The translations under genes were made by a program, and so were the position numbers. A stretch of DNA of 64,000 nt from Listeria sp. PSOL-1 (lineage in GTDB: Bacteria > Bacillota > Bacilli > Lactobacillales > Listeriaceae): the NCBI RefSeq assembly GCF_902806445.1, contig NZ_LR760298.1, positions 992,001 through 1,056,000 of the forward strand. The letters run 5' to 3'. This document shows positions 35,974 to 46,600 of the stretch, piece by piece. The notes beneath the pieces are model-generated. The model searched no databases and had not been told where the DNA came from. It was given only the letters and a program-made list of their open reading frames with translations. Numbering within the stretch: position 1 is the stretch's first letter; each line of letters opens with the position of its first letter.

Positions 35974-38328
35974 TTACCTTAATTCAGCAATTGTAATGCC
36001 GTTTCCACCTTCTGCTGCTGAGCCAAAACGAAACGATTTAACCATGCGGTGATTTTTTAAGAATTCAGTGACACCTGTTCGAAGTGCTCCTGTTCCTTTA
36101 CCATGGATAATCGCTACCTGTCCATAACCTGCTAAAAGTGCTTCATCAATGTACTTATCTAGTTGTTGTAATGCATCTTCGTAGCGTACGCCTCTTAAAT
36201 CGAGCTCGGCTTTCACTGGATCACTGCCGCGAATATTCGTGATGATTCGTTCTTTTTTTGGTTCCTCTTTTGCAATATATTCAAGATCTGTTACTTTGAT
36301 CTTCATTTTAATCATCCCGATTTGAACGTTCCACTCATGCTGATTTACTTTATCCAGCAATGTCCCCTTTTGATTAAGTGACAAGATACGGACTGCATCC
36401 CCTGATGTTAGCTTATGATCTACTTGTTTTGGCGAATGAATCACATTTTTTTGTATCGTCTTCGGTTTAGCTTGGGTGAGTCTTGTTTTAGCATCGATTA
36501 GTTGGTGCTCTTTCACACCACTTGCTCCCTGCAATTGCAGTGTCCTTAACTCATGAATAATCGCTTCAGCATCAACTTCTGCTTTTTCAATAATTTCTCT
36601 TGCTTGTTCGTTCGCTTTTTCTATGAGTTTGTCTTTTTGGTTGTAGTAGGTACGAATTTCTTTTTGCAAATCTTGTAGTAACTTTTCTGCACCTTGTGCG
36701 ACTTCTTTCGCTTCTTGGTATTCTTTTTCTGCTAAGTTGCGTTTTTCTTCTAAGCTTGAAATCATTTCATTTAAATCAGCACTCTCTGTATCAATTAAAG
36801 AACGTGCTTCTTGGATGATCGTTTCATTTAATCCGAGACGCTTAGAAATGTCAAAAGCATTGCTTCGACCTGGTATGCCAATTAACAATCGATAAGTTGG
36901 GCTAAGTGTTTCAATATTAAACTCAACAGAAGCATTTGTCACTTGTTTTCGTTCATAACCATAGGCCTTTAATTCAGGGTAATGTGTGGTTGCAACGATT
37001 GTCGCTCCTTGCCTAAGTGCAGCATCTAAAATAGCAATCGCCAGCGCAGCGCCTTCTTGTGGATCTGTTCCAGCACCAAGTTCATCAAACAAAATAAGCG
37101 AGCGTTTATTCATTTTTTTGATAATCTCGACAATATTTGTCATATGTGAAGAAAATGTACTTAAATTCTGTTCGATTGACTGCTCATCACCGATATCAGC
37201 AAAAATTTCTTCAAAAATGGCAATAACAGAATCTTCTTGGACTGGAATTTGTAAACCAGATTGAGCCATTAATGTAAGTAAGCCGAGTGTTTTTAAGGTG
37301 ATGGTTTTCCCACCGGTATTTGGACCAGTAATAACGATAGCTTGGTAATCTTCACCTAAAATGATATCATTACTTACTACTTTTTCAGGGTCAAGCAGAG
37401 GATGCCTTGCTGCCCAAAGTTTAATTTGCCCTTCTTGATTTAATTTAGGTGTGACAGATTTTATTGCTTTACCATACCTTGCCTTAGCTATAATAAAATC
37501 GAATTGAGCAAGCACATACGTATTATGATGGATTTCCTGAACGTGTTCAGCTAGTTCAGCAGAAATCGCAGCTAAAATGCGTTCAATTTCTTGCTTTTCT
37601 TTTGCCTGGAGCTCACGTCGTTGATTATTTAAATCAACAACGCTTTGTGGTTCAATAAAAAGAGTTTGCCCAGAAGCCGATTGATCATGTACGATCCCGC
37701 CATAATGAGCTTTATATTCTTGCTTAACTGGTAAAACATAGCGATCATTTCGAATCGTGATCACAGCATCGCTTAACATTTTACTTGCATTTCGATCACG
37801 TAAAAGGGACTCTAATTTATCACGTACACGTCCTTCCGTTCGACTAAGCGATTGCCGGATGCTTCTTAAGGTTTCACTGGCTGTATCAAGCAAAAGCCCT
37901 GTTTCATCAACAGACAGCGTGATGACTTCTTCTAATTCACGTAATACCATTAGTTCAGCTGCCAACGCTTCTAAGCGCGGCAACAATACGCCTTGCTCTA
38001 CTAAATCTGCCATAAAATCTTTCATTGTTCGACTAACACGCAAGTTACTACCAATTTGATAAATTTCAAGCCCATTTAAGTCTCCACCAATTTCAAGGCG
38101 CTTCAGCTGAGCGGCAACATCATATAGACCAGCAATTGGGGCACTACCACGCAATCTGATCACTTTTGCCCCTTCTTCTGTTTCTGCTTGTGCTTTTTCT
38201 ACCTCATCAAAATTGATGCTTGGTGAAAGGGATTTAATCGCTTTTACACCAAGTGGTGAGGCAGCATATTCTTCAAGTTGTTTTTTTATTTTGTCAAATT
38301 CAAGTAGACTTTCAACTCTTTTTTTCAT
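35974..38328 (-). CDS. mutS2: Endonuclease MutS2
   Basis: 784 aa. Lacks the mismatch-binding domains of MutS; has the core and ATPase domains (Walker A GPNTGGKT, Walker B ILFDELGAGTDPQEG) and a coiled-coil region (about 515-620). It ends in a Smr nuclease domain (about 710-784) with LDLRGVRYEDAL and IIHGKGTGALR. MutS2 proteins suppress homologous recombination and/or rescue collided ribosomes. Starts just after polX in the same orientation. Confidence 0.94.
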   Translation of the reverse strand: MKKRVESLLEFDKIKKQLEEYAASPLGVKAIKSLSPSINFDEVEKAQAETEEGAKVIRLRGSAPIAGLYDVAAQLKRLEIGGDLNGLEIYQIGSNLRVSRTMKDFMADLVEQGVLLPRLEALAAELMVLRELEEVITLSVDETGLLLDTASETLRSIRQSLSRTEGRVRDKLESLLRDRNASKMLSDAVITIRNDRYVLPVKQEYKAHYGGIVHDQSASGQTLFIEPQSVVDLNNQRRELQAKEKQEIERILAAISAELAEHVQEIHHNTYVLAQFDFIIAKARYGKAIKSVTPKLNQEGQIKLWAARHPLLDPEKVVSNDIILGEDYQAIVITGPNTGGKTITLKTLGLLTLMAQSGLQIPVQEDSVIAIFEEIFADIGDEQSIEQNLSTFSSHMTNIVEIIKKMNKRSLILFDELGAGTDPQEGAALAIAILDAALRQGATIVATTHYPELKAYGYERKQVTNASVEFNIETLSPTYRLLIGIPGRSNAFDISKRLGLNETIIQEARSLIDTESADLNEMISSLEEKRNLAEKEYQEAKEVAQGAEKLLQDLQKEIRTYYNQKDKLIEKANEQAREIIEKAEVDAEAIIHELRTLQLQGASGVKEHQLIDAKTRLTQAKPKTIQKNVIHSPKQVDHKLTSGDAVRILSLNQKGTLLDKVNQHEWNVQIGMIKMKIKVTDLEYIAKEEPKKERIITNIRGSDPVKAELDLRGVRYEDALQQLDKYIDEALLAGYGQVAIIHGKGTGALRTGVTEFLKNHRMVKSFRFGSAAEGGNGITIAELR

Positions 38329-38349
38329 TTGTCATTCCTCATTTTTGGT

Positions 38350-40062
38350 TCATTTCTTTTTTAAAAACTGTTTAAAGTCTTTTCTTGTCATCGTGTTAAT
38401 AATATCACTTTTTGAAAGCCAGCCTTTCACAGCAACTCGTGCGCCAATATCCATAAAATCAAGGTGAGTCGTGTCATGGGCATCTGTATTAATAGCCAGT
38501 TTCACGCCGCTTTCTTGCGCCATTTGTAGATGTTCTGCGTTTAGATCAAGGCGTTTTGGGTTAGCGTTTAACTCAAGTGCCGTATGGGTTTCTTTTGCCA
38601 TTTTTATAAGTTCTTTCACACGGACTTTATAAGGTTCACGCTTGCCAATAATTCTGCCAGTTGGATGAGCGATTAGGCGAACATACGGATTTGAACAGGC
38701 TGTTTCTAAGCGCTTCATAATTTCTTGTTCAGTTTGTGAAAAACCAGAATGAATCGAAGCGATCACAAAATCCAATTGCTGTAACACTTCATCTGAAAAA
38801 TCAAGTGTTGCATCTGTTAAAATATCCATTTCAACTCCAGCATAAACATCAATTTCAGGATAATTTGCAGCTGCTTTTTTTATCTCTTGATTTTGCTCGA
38901 GTAATCGTTTTTCATTTAACCCATTGGCTACTCGTAAAAACTTGCCGTGATCCGTAATCACCATATATTCGTATCCTTTTTTTATGCAGGCTTCAATCAT
39001 TTCTTGAATAGAATAAGCACCATCTGACCAGGTTGTGTGCATATGCAAATCACCACGAATATCTGCCACTGAAACAAAGTCATGCTTTGTCTTTATTTTT
39101 TCAATTTCTGTTCCATCAAGTCTTAGTTCAGCGGGAATAAATGGTAGTTTGAAATGTTTAAAAAAGGCCTCTTCGGATGAAAAAGTAAGCGTATGGCCAT
39201 TTGCTTCTAAAACGCCATATTCACTGATTTTTTCACCTTGATCTTTAGCAATTTGACGCATGCGAATATTATGATCCTTAGAACCAGTAAAATGATGCAA
39301 TGCTGTTATAAATTTATCAGGTTTTACGATACGAAAATCAATAGCAATTTGAATGGATGTATTTACCTCGATCGAAACTTTTGTATCACCGGCATTTGTT
39401 ACTTCACTGATTAGCGGTAATTGAAGTAATGACGCCCGAACCTGATCTGCATGTTCAGCTTCAATCACATAATCCAAATCACGAACGGTTTCACGTAAAC
39501 GTCGTAAGCTGCCAGCTCGGTGAAACTGCTTAATTTCACGAATGCTTGCTAAATATTCTTCAATCTCTTCAGCAACCGGAAGCACGTCGTCAATTGGATA
39601 ACGATCCGGACGTGTTCCAAGCTCTTTTACACCTTCCATTATTTTTTGAACTGATTTTTCCCCGAACCCCTTTAGCGCTTCAATATGTCCATTTTGAGCT
39701 TCACGTAATAGCGTTTCTCGGTCGATAACACCTAGCTCATGATATAAGCGAGCTAGTTTTTTTCCACCTAAGCCTTGGACGTCTAGAAGTGGTATTAAAC
39801 CAGCTGGTACTTCTTTTTTTAACTGATCAAGTTCAGGTGATTTTCCTGTTTGAAGGAAGTGCTGAATGATTTGTCCTGTTGTTTTTCCGATTCCTTTAAG
39901 AGAGAGGATATCATCCATCTCAGCTAAGCTACGTTGATCGTTTTCAATACTTTGTGCTGCTTTTTTGAAAGCTGAAATTTTAAATGGATTTTCATCTTTT
40001 AATTCCATATATGTGGCAATCTCTTCTAATAAATGAATGATTTCTTTTTTACTTTTTACCAC
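38350..40062 (-). CDS. polX: DNA polymerase/3'-5' exonuclease PolX
   Basis: 570 aa. N-terminal helix-hairpin-helix repeats (LKGIGKTTGQIIQHF; VQGLGGKKLARLY), family X nucleotidyltransferase core with GSLRRLRETVRDLDYVI carrying the acidic pair as D-L-D, and a C-terminal PHP domain beginning DLHMHTTWSDG with further His/Asp residues (ITDHGKF, DAHDT). A gap-filling repair polymerase with metal-dependent nuclease. 21 bases before mutS2. Confidence 0.92.
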   Translation of the reverse strand: MVKSKKEIIHLLEEIATYMELKDENPFKISAFKKAAQSIENDQRSLAEMDDILSLKGIGKTTGQIIQHFLQTGKSPELDQLKKEVPAGLIPLLDVQGLGGKKLARLYHELGVIDRETLLREAQNGHIEALKGFGEKSVQKIMEGVKELGTRPDRYPIDDVLPVAEEIEEYLASIREIKQFHRAGSLRRLRETVRDLDYVIEAEHADQVRASLLQLPLISEVTNAGDTKVSIEVNTSIQIAIDFRIVKPDKFITALHHFTGSKDHNIRMRQIAKDQGEKISEYGVLEANGHTLTFSSEEAFFKHFKLPFIPAELRLDGTEIEKIKTKHDFVSVADIRGDLHMHTTWSDGAYSIQEMIEACIKKGYEYMVITDHGKFLRVANGLNEKRLLEQNQEIKKAAANYPEIDVYAGVEMDILTDATLDFSDEVLQQLDFVIASIHSGFSQTEQEIMKRLETACSNPYVRLIAHPTGRIIGKREPYKVRVKELIKMAKETHTALELNANPKRLDLNAEHLQMAQESGVKLAINTDAHDTTHLDFMDIGARVAVKGWLSKSDIINTMTRKDFKQFLKKK

Positions 40063-40099
40063 TCAATTCACCTCTTATATTGATTCTTTCAGATAAGCA

Positions 40100-40200
40100 A
40101 ACAAAAGCGCTTGTTTTTCTAGCGTTTGACAAAATCCGGAAGTAGATGCTTATAAACCGGAAATATGAGAAACCAAAGAAAACAAAGCGCTTGCCGTTCA
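40100..40200. repeat. Degenerate long hairpin element, copy E7
   Basis: AAGCGCTTGTTTTTCT on the left pairs with AGAAAACAAAGCGCTT on the right; the middle keeps TCCGGAAGT and ACCGGAA as in the apical part of E3-E5. It lies between cvpA and polX. Confidence 0.45.
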
Positions 40201-40234
40201 TTTATTTCATAATCATCTAAGCTTCCTAGTTCTT

Positions 40235-40777
40235 TTATTTAGGAATTACTCCAGTCATCCATTCATAAAAACGCTTTGATAAAACTGGTGTATTTTCTAG
40301 TATCCACTGGGCAATACTAGAATCATGAATAAAGTTAACCATCCAATGTGCTGGATAAATCGCACCGATATATAACACTAAAAAAATAATCAAATAAACT
40401 TGAACAAGTCCTAATAACCCGCCAATAAGCCCATTTACTTGACGTAAAATAGGAATGCGCGTAACACCAGTAACAAGTGATGCTAGCATATGCACAATAA
40501 TGACCGCAACAAGAAAAATCAAAATAAAAGCAAGCACATTATAATACGCTTCTTTTGTATGAAGTACTTCAAGTAACTGATAAACCTCTTTTGACTTATC
40601 CGCTGAAGGATATGGAATAAAAGACAAGTGCGGGGCTAACATCGCATAATATTTATAAGCAACAAACAGCGACAGAATATAGCCTAAGGTTAAAATCAAC
40701 TGTCGGATAAAGCCATTTTTATAGCCATTCATCAATCCAAAAACAAGTAAAATGATAATAATAATATTTAAAATCAT
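40235..40777 (-). CDS. CvpA family membrane protein
   Basis: 180 aa with four membrane helices (1-15, 25-45, 80-105, 115-145 in outline), as in CvpA/YshB proteins linked in some bacteria to colicin V production and to envelope or purine-related phenotypes. The starting ATG overlaps the zapA stop (ATGA). Role not established. Confidence 0.8.
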   Translation of the reverse strand: MILNIIIIILLVFGLMNGYKNGFIRQLILTLGYILSLFVAYKYYAMLAPHLSFIPYPSADKSKEVYQLLEVLHTKEAYYNVLAFILIFLVAVIIVHMLASLVTGVTRIPILRQVNGLIGGLLGLVQVYLIIFLVLYIGAIYPAHWMVNFIHDSSIAQWILENTPVLSKRFYEWMTGVIPK

Positions 40778-41043
40778 GAATCTAGTCCTTTATATTTCGC
40801 TAGTTGTTCTTCCAAATCGCGAACCTTTTTTTCGAGCAGAAGATAATCATGTGTGGCATTAACCGCAGTTAGAACCGCTAATCTTCCACTATCAAGCGTT
40901 TTATTTTGTAAGCTAATCGCGTGCATTTTATCATCAACAGCTCTTACAACCTGTCTAAGATGTGCGGCAGATTCAGTACCGACAATGGTATATTCGCGTC
41001 CATAAATTGTCGTTGTTATTCGGTTCTTTTGCTCATCAGCCAC
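40774..41043 (-). CDS. zapA: Cell division protein ZapA
   Basis: 89 aa. I choose the GTG at 41043 because AAAGGAGCG lies six bases before it; the frame is open upstream but without a site. Core KNRITTTIYGREYTIVG followed by a C-terminal coiled coil (LLLEKKVRDLEEQLAKY) matches ZapA, which promotes FtsZ assembly. Overlaps cvpA by 4 bases; this zapA-cvpA-polX-mutS2 order is conserved. Divergent from rnhC. Confidence 0.9.
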   Translation of the reverse strand: MADEQKNRITTTIYGREYTIVGTESAAHLRQVVRAVDDKMHAISLQNKTLDSGRLAVLTAVNATHDYLLLEKKVRDLEEQLAKYKGLDS

Positions 41044-41220
41044 TAAAATCGCTCCTTTAACTGAAAATGTTACCTTTACTTCTTTCAATAGTATCATGAA
41101 AAACACTCAAATGAAAGAATGAGCCATCATTTGCCAAAATAATCCATCTAGAGACGGAGCTGCTTTCTTATCCCTAAATATGATACAATAGGGACTAATT
41201 AAAAGAAGGAGCGTTTAACA

Positions 41221-42144
41221 ATGAATACTGTTATCCAAGTAGAAATGTCATGTATGATGCAAATGAAAGAAAGCTACTCCCCTTTTTTAATAGCCAAGGT
41301 TCCTCCTGGTGCCATTTTTAGCGCAAAAAAAGCAGGAATGACGATTACAGCTTACAAATCAGGTAAAGTGATGTTTCAAGGTACAAATAGTCAAAATGAA
41401 GCGGCTCTCTGGGGTAAAGCAACTTCTCTCCCCAACACCAAACCACAAAAACAGCGACCTGTATTGCCCCAAGGTTTTGCTGAAAAAAATGTTCTTGGCT
41501 CAGATGAAGTTGGAACTGGCGATTTCTTCGGCCCAATCACTGTTGCCGCTTGCTATGTTACACGCGAAAAAATGCCACTTTTAAAACAGCTCGGCGTCAA
41601 AGATTCCAAAGCAATGAAAGATCAAGAAATCTGTGCGATTGCAAAACAAATCATCCCAATTATTCCAAACAGCGTCCTTATTTGTCCAAACCCAAAATAC
41701 AATGAGATCGAGCACCAAGGTATGAACCAAGGCAAAATCAAAGCACTATTACATAACCGCGCACTTAGTAATGTACTAAAACGCATTTATCCAGAAAAAC
41801 CCGAAGCCATTTTAATTGACCAATTTGCCGAAAAAAATACGTATTATCGTTATCTTACTGAAGAACCTGAAATTATTCGCGAAGATGTTTATTTCGCTAC
41901 AAAAGCGGAAGGTTTACATTTAGCCGTTGCTGCCGCTTCAATTATTGCTCGTTATAAATTTGTTGAAGCCTTTTTGGAAATGGAACGCGAACTAGGCATG
42001 CCTCTTACAAAAGGAGCGGGTTCACGCGTTGATCAGGTCGCTGCTGAAATTATCAAGCGGTACGGCCTAGAAACGCTGTCTAAGTACACAAAACAACACT
42101 TTGCTAACACTGAAAAAGCCAAACAGATTGCTAAAAACCATTAA
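41221..42144 (+). CDS. rnhC: Ribonuclease HIII
   Basis: 307 aa. N-terminal TBP-like substrate-binding domain (about 1-85), then the type 2 RNase H catalytic domain starting at [13 protein letters not shown] with the catalytic Asp-Glu pair, [19 protein letters not shown] and [11 protein letters not shown]. Removes RNA from RNA/DNA hybrids. AGGAGCG precedes the ATG. Its stop codon overlaps the stop of the convergent ung gene by three or so bases. Confidence 0.95.
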   Translation: MNTVIQVEMSCMMQMKESYSPFLIAKVPPGAIFSAKKAGMTITAYKSGKVMFQGTNSQNEAALWGKATSLPNTKPQKQRPVLPQGFAEKNVLGSDEVGTGDFFGPITVAACYVTREKMPLLKQLGVKDSKAMKDQEICAIAKQIIPIIPNSVLICPNPKYNEIEHQGMNQGKIKALLHNRALSNVLKRIYPEKPEAILIDQFAEKNTYYRYLTEEPEIIREDVYFATKAEGLHLAVAAASIIARYKFVEAFLEMERELGMPLTKGAGSRVDQVAAEIIKRYGLETLSKYTKQHFANTEKAKQIAKNH

Positions 42145-42815
42145 ACATTAGGAATTTGCCAATCAACTGGCGTTAAGTCATGTTCCGCCAAAAAAGCATT
42201 TGTTTTTGAAAAATGCCTTGAACCAAAAAATCCGTAATCAGCAGAATAAGGGCTTGGGTGGCTTGAAGTAAACACAGCATGATTTGGATTATTTAACAGC
42301 GCTTGCTTTTGTTTGGCATTATTCCCCCACAGCAAAAAGACAAGCGGCTCTTTCTTATCATTTAATCGCTGGATAATTTTATCTGTTAGCGCTTCCCACC
42401 CTTTTCCTTTATGTGAATTAGCCTGACCTCCTTGAACAGTGAGAACTGTATTCAATAGCAAAACGCCTTGATCGGTCCAATGCTTTAAATAGCCGTTATT
42501 TGGGATGTAACAGCCTAAATCATTTTGTAACTCCTGATAAATATTTTGCAAGGAAGGTGGCGTTCTAACCCCTTTTTGCACAGAAAACGAAAGCCCGTGA
42601 GCTTGCCCTTTTCCGTGATACGGGTCCTGCCCAAGGATGACTACTTTTGTATGATGAAAAGAAGTATATTTTAACGCATTAAAAATATCATACATGTCTG
42701 GATAAACTGGCTTTGTCCCATATTCAGATTTTAAAAACTCACGAAGCTTTAAATAATAATCTTGCTTGAATTCGTTTGCTAATAACTCGTCCCAATCATT
42801 ACCAATATGTATCAT
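42141..42815 (-). CDS. ung: Uracil-DNA glycosylase
   Basis: 224 aa, family 1 UNG. Catalytic water-activating Asp64 in [19 protein letters not shown], and the DNA-intercalation loop [13 protein letters not shown] with its conserved His. Starts base excision repair of uracil in DNA. GGGGAGACT upstream of the ATG. Tail to tail with rnhC. Confidence 0.96.
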   Translation of the reverse strand: MIHIGNDWDELLANEFKQDYYLKLREFLKSEYGTKPVYPDMYDIFNALKYTSFHHTKVVILGQDPYHGKGQAHGLSFSVQKGVRTPPSLQNIYQELQNDLGCYIPNNGYLKHWTDQGVLLLNTVLTVQGGQANSHKGKGWEALTDKIIQRLNDKKEPLVFLLWGNNAKQKQALLNNPNHAVFTSSHPSPYSADYGFFGSRHFSKTNAFLAEHDLTPVDWQIPNV

Positions 42816-42921
42816 GCTTTAGTCTCCCCATCTTTTTTCCTTTATTATACAAAAAAAATGAACAAGAAGCACTTTTTATTCATGGAGATTGTACTATTTG
42901 ATGAATGAAGCACTTCAATGC

Positions 42922-43412
42922 TCAATAGGAATAATATAAAACACTTGAAAGGATGGTATAAGCAAACCTTCCTTTTACTTGGTCTTCTTTCATTAAAGCG
43001 TCATTACCAACAGCATAGTAAGCATAAATCCTTTTAGAATCATTGTAATAAGCAAAAGAATACGCTAGCTCGCAGTTGTTTGGTGAATTTAATTTTTGTT
43101 CATTTTTACTGGTTAACGGCTGTCCATTAACAAAATGTTTTTTTCCTTTACCCATTTTTGCCAATTTGCGTAATCTTTCTTCGTTGTGATCGTTTTAGAA
43201 AACCATTCATGGCCATATGCAAATGGAGGAATATGGCATTTTATATTTTTAATAGCAATGATTTCATCTTGTGGAATTCCTGATTTATGAATAACTTTAT
43301 TTATTTCATTATCTGCACGTTTTGTAATCATATGTACATACAAATAATGACCTCCTATACTTAAGACAATAAGTATGAATAAAGGAATTAAGATGCGTTT
43401 CCATTTTTTCAT
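42922..43412 (-). pseudogene. Frameshifted DUF3139-like gene, copy C
   Basis: Reading from the ATG at 43412 (AGGAG upstream) gives MKKWKRILIP, one membrane helix and HEWFSKTITTKKDYANWQKWVK. The frame then derails after a run of seven A at about 43142, and the remainder (KHFVNGQPLTSKNEQKLNS, NNCELAYSFAYY) continues in the next frame to 42922. One extra A restores a protein very like the copy at 26737-27213. Either a genuine inactivating deletion, a phase-variable tract, or a sequencing error. Confidence 0.75.
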
Positions 43413-43464
43413 TTTTTGTGTGCTCCTAAAAATTAAAATGTCTTTACCTACTTTCAATTAAAAA

Positions 43465-43670
43465 ACAAGAGTCAAGGCTTCCTACGATTTAAAAAATAGA
43501 GCGTAGGTGCTACATTTCAAACACGACAAATCGAGCGAAAGCGTTTGTATTGAAGCAGTTGGCCAGAAGCCGGAAGCAGAGCGTACGACTGTACGTGAGA
43601 ACCGGAAGTCTGGCCAACTGCTTCAATACGAGCGCGCTTGTCGCCGATTTATTTTGTGTATGTCAACAAA
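43465..43670. repeat. Long hairpin element, copy E4
   Basis: Best-preserved copy. A perfect 20-bp inner stem (TATTGAAGCAGTTGGCCAGA and its complement) extends outward imperfectly to ACACGACAAATCGAGCG and CGATTTATTTTGTGT. The apex holds CGTAC-GACT-GTACG and GAACCGGAAGT. It lies between the end of the MMPL gene and the broken DUF3139-like gene. Confidence 0.8.
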
Positions 43671-43672
43671 CC

Positions 43673-46600
43673 TTAACGATCGCCACGGCGCCATGTAAAT
43701 GGCCACCAATTCCCTCTACCAAACAATTTCACCATGACTGGTACAAATAGTGGTAATATCACAAGCGCGTAAAGTACCAATCCGATTAAAACAATTGTTG
43801 CGATAATAAGAAGTGACAATACTCCAGCTGGCATCATTGCGGCAAATGTTCCACCAAGAATAATGACTGCTGAGAAAATCACGCCACCCATATTTTTCAT
43901 TGTTAAAATCATACGTTCTTTAATTGGCATGCCTACATACTCATTAAAACGATTCATCAAGAAAATCGAATAATCAATACCCAGCGCAACGAGTACAACA
44001 AAGCCAAAGAACGGAGCAGCCCAAGTGATTCCATTTTGTCCAAGCATTCGGACGAAAATGATTTCCGTAAAGCCAAGCGCTGTAAAATAAGTTAAGACAA
44101 GCGATGCAATCAAATAAATTGGCATAATAATCGATCTGAGTAAAAGAACTAATGTAACGAAAACACTCGCAAGAACAACGATTAAAACAAGGTGATAATC
44201 GGCACTCGACATTTGTTTCGTATCATGATTCATACTCGTCATTCCACCAATACCAATATGAGCATTTTCTAGCTTTGTTCCTTTTAAGCTTGCATCTAGT
44301 CGATCGTTAATTTGATCCATTGCTTTCATTGCTTGATTGGAATAGGGGTTCTCTTTTAAAACAACATTGATTGTGGCAAGTTTTCCATCATTTGAAATAT
44401 ACTGTTCAAGCGCTTTTTGGTAATTTTTATTTTGCATGAGCTGATCAGGTACATAGATTCCTGAGTTGGCATAAGGTTCTTTTGACCAGTCAGAAATTAA
44501 GCTGTTTGCCGAATTCAAGCCTGTTTTCACTTGACCAAGACCGCTTGCTCCATCTTTTAAACCACTTGTTAACTGACCAATTTGTGATCCCATACTGGAA
44601 AAACCTTTAGAAAGTTCATTTTGGCCGGTTGAAATTCGGTCGAGAGCAGCCGTAATTTGTGGCATCTTACTAATCGCTTGATCTTGTCCAGCAGCTGTTT
44701 GATTTAGGCCTGTTTCAAGCTGATTTAAGCCCTGTTCTAATTGAGCCAGTCCTGAATCAAAAGAATCAAGGCCATTTGCGATCTGCGTTGATTGTTCATT
44801 TAATTGTTTCATCGCGGAAGAGAGGCTCGAAATATTTTGATTTAATTGTTGTAGTTGCGTTTTCATGGTAGACATTTGTTTTTGTAAATTTTGCTGAAAT
44901 TGACTAGTCGCCCCATTCAAACCTTGAATATTTTTCCCAAGTTGTACAAAGCTTGAGTCCGTTGCAAGTTCCGGATGTTCTTTTGCTAGCGCTTGGTAAG
45001 AAGCAGCTACTTTTTTCATTTGGTTTTCTAACGCGCTTGTATCGATGGCGGGTTGATTGCTACCACCAATTTGATTTAAGCCATTTGCCACTTTTGTTAA
45101 ATTTTGCTGAACTTGGCGATAGCCAGATTGGATCGCTTTTTCTCCAGAACGCAATTTAGTAAGTTCAGCTCTTGCTTTTTTCACACCATCTTTTAAATCG
45201 CTTGCACCCGCTGCCCCTTGTTTGATCCCCGTGGAGATTTGAGTGAAAGCTTTTTGCAAATTGTTTATACCGTTTTTGGTTTGATCTGTTCCATTTTGTA
45301 AACCATCTATTCCTGACACAGCTTGATTTAATTGTGGTGTCGACTTATCCAACTGTTGGCTTGCTGAGTTCAAGCCTTTTTGTACTTGTCCGATCCCATC
45401 GTTCGCTTTATTCACACCTTGATGAACGCCACTTGCTTGGTTATTAACATAGATATCTTTTAATCTTTCGCCAGCAGGTCGACTTGCACTCATGACCATG
45501 TCCACGTTTTTTAAACCAGCTAAGTCGCTAGAAATTTTTTCGATTAGTGCAATGTATTCGCCCGTTTTCATATTGTCATCATTTTCGAGAAAAATTTGCG
45601 TTGGTGCAACTTTTCCAGCGCCAAAACGATCAGAAACAATTTCAAATCCTTTTTTAGATGGATATTTATCACTAATTTCATCAAGTGAGTTAAAATTTTC
45701 CTGCCCTGTGTACAAGATAATTGGTGGAATTGTGATAATGGCAACGATAAGTAGTGCTATTAATGGGCGTGCAAAGGCGAAGCTCCCAGCAAATCCCCAT
45801 AATTTATTTTCTTTGTGCTCGATATTTTTACTTAATGGCCAAAATAAATAACGTCCTAGTAGTACCATAAAAAAGGGTACAATCGTGTAAAGTCCAAGAA
45901 GTAAGACAACGATGCCCACGCCTACAGCAACAGCAGAACGATAAAGGTCAAACTGGACAAAATAAAGTGAAACAAAAGCAACTAAAACAGCAATCGCGCT
46001 ATAAATGACCGTTTTCCCTGCTGTTTTATAAGTGGTGACGATCGCATCAGGTGCATTGCCTTTTGCTCCAAACTCTTCTTTAAAACGACTCATTAGTAAA
46101 ATACAATAATCGGTACCGATCCCAAACATAATACATACCATAAAAATTTGCGTATAAGTAGAAACAGGAAAGCCTAAATATTTCACTAGAAAAGCAACAA
46201 TACTTTGTGAAGCAAGATAAGTGATACCCACCGTTAATAACGGAATAAGTGGTGCTACAACTGAGCGGAAGACAAGAAACAGAACAACTAAAATAAAGAC
46301 AACCGTAATTCCTTCTGTTTTATGTAATCCGTCTTCTGAACCTTGGATAACATCTTCTTGAATTAAAGCATTACCGGTTAAATAGTGCGATATTCCTTTA
46401 ATTTCCATCTTTTTATCAAGATCGCTACGTATTTTTTTCACAGACTTATTAGAAGCGTCTATTGTTAACGAAGCAATCATCGTTTTACCATCTTTTGCGA
46501 TAAATTGATCTTTTGAATCTGGTTGGTTAAAACTTGTCATCATTTCTGTGACATGATATTGTGCTTTATTCTGTTCAATTGATGTTAGCTTTTTTTCAAT

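Noticed and set aside
42138..42147. Overlap of the rnhC and ung stop codons as a sign of frameshift
   Set aside because: Both proteins have normal C-termini and lengths; it is an ordinary convergent overlap.
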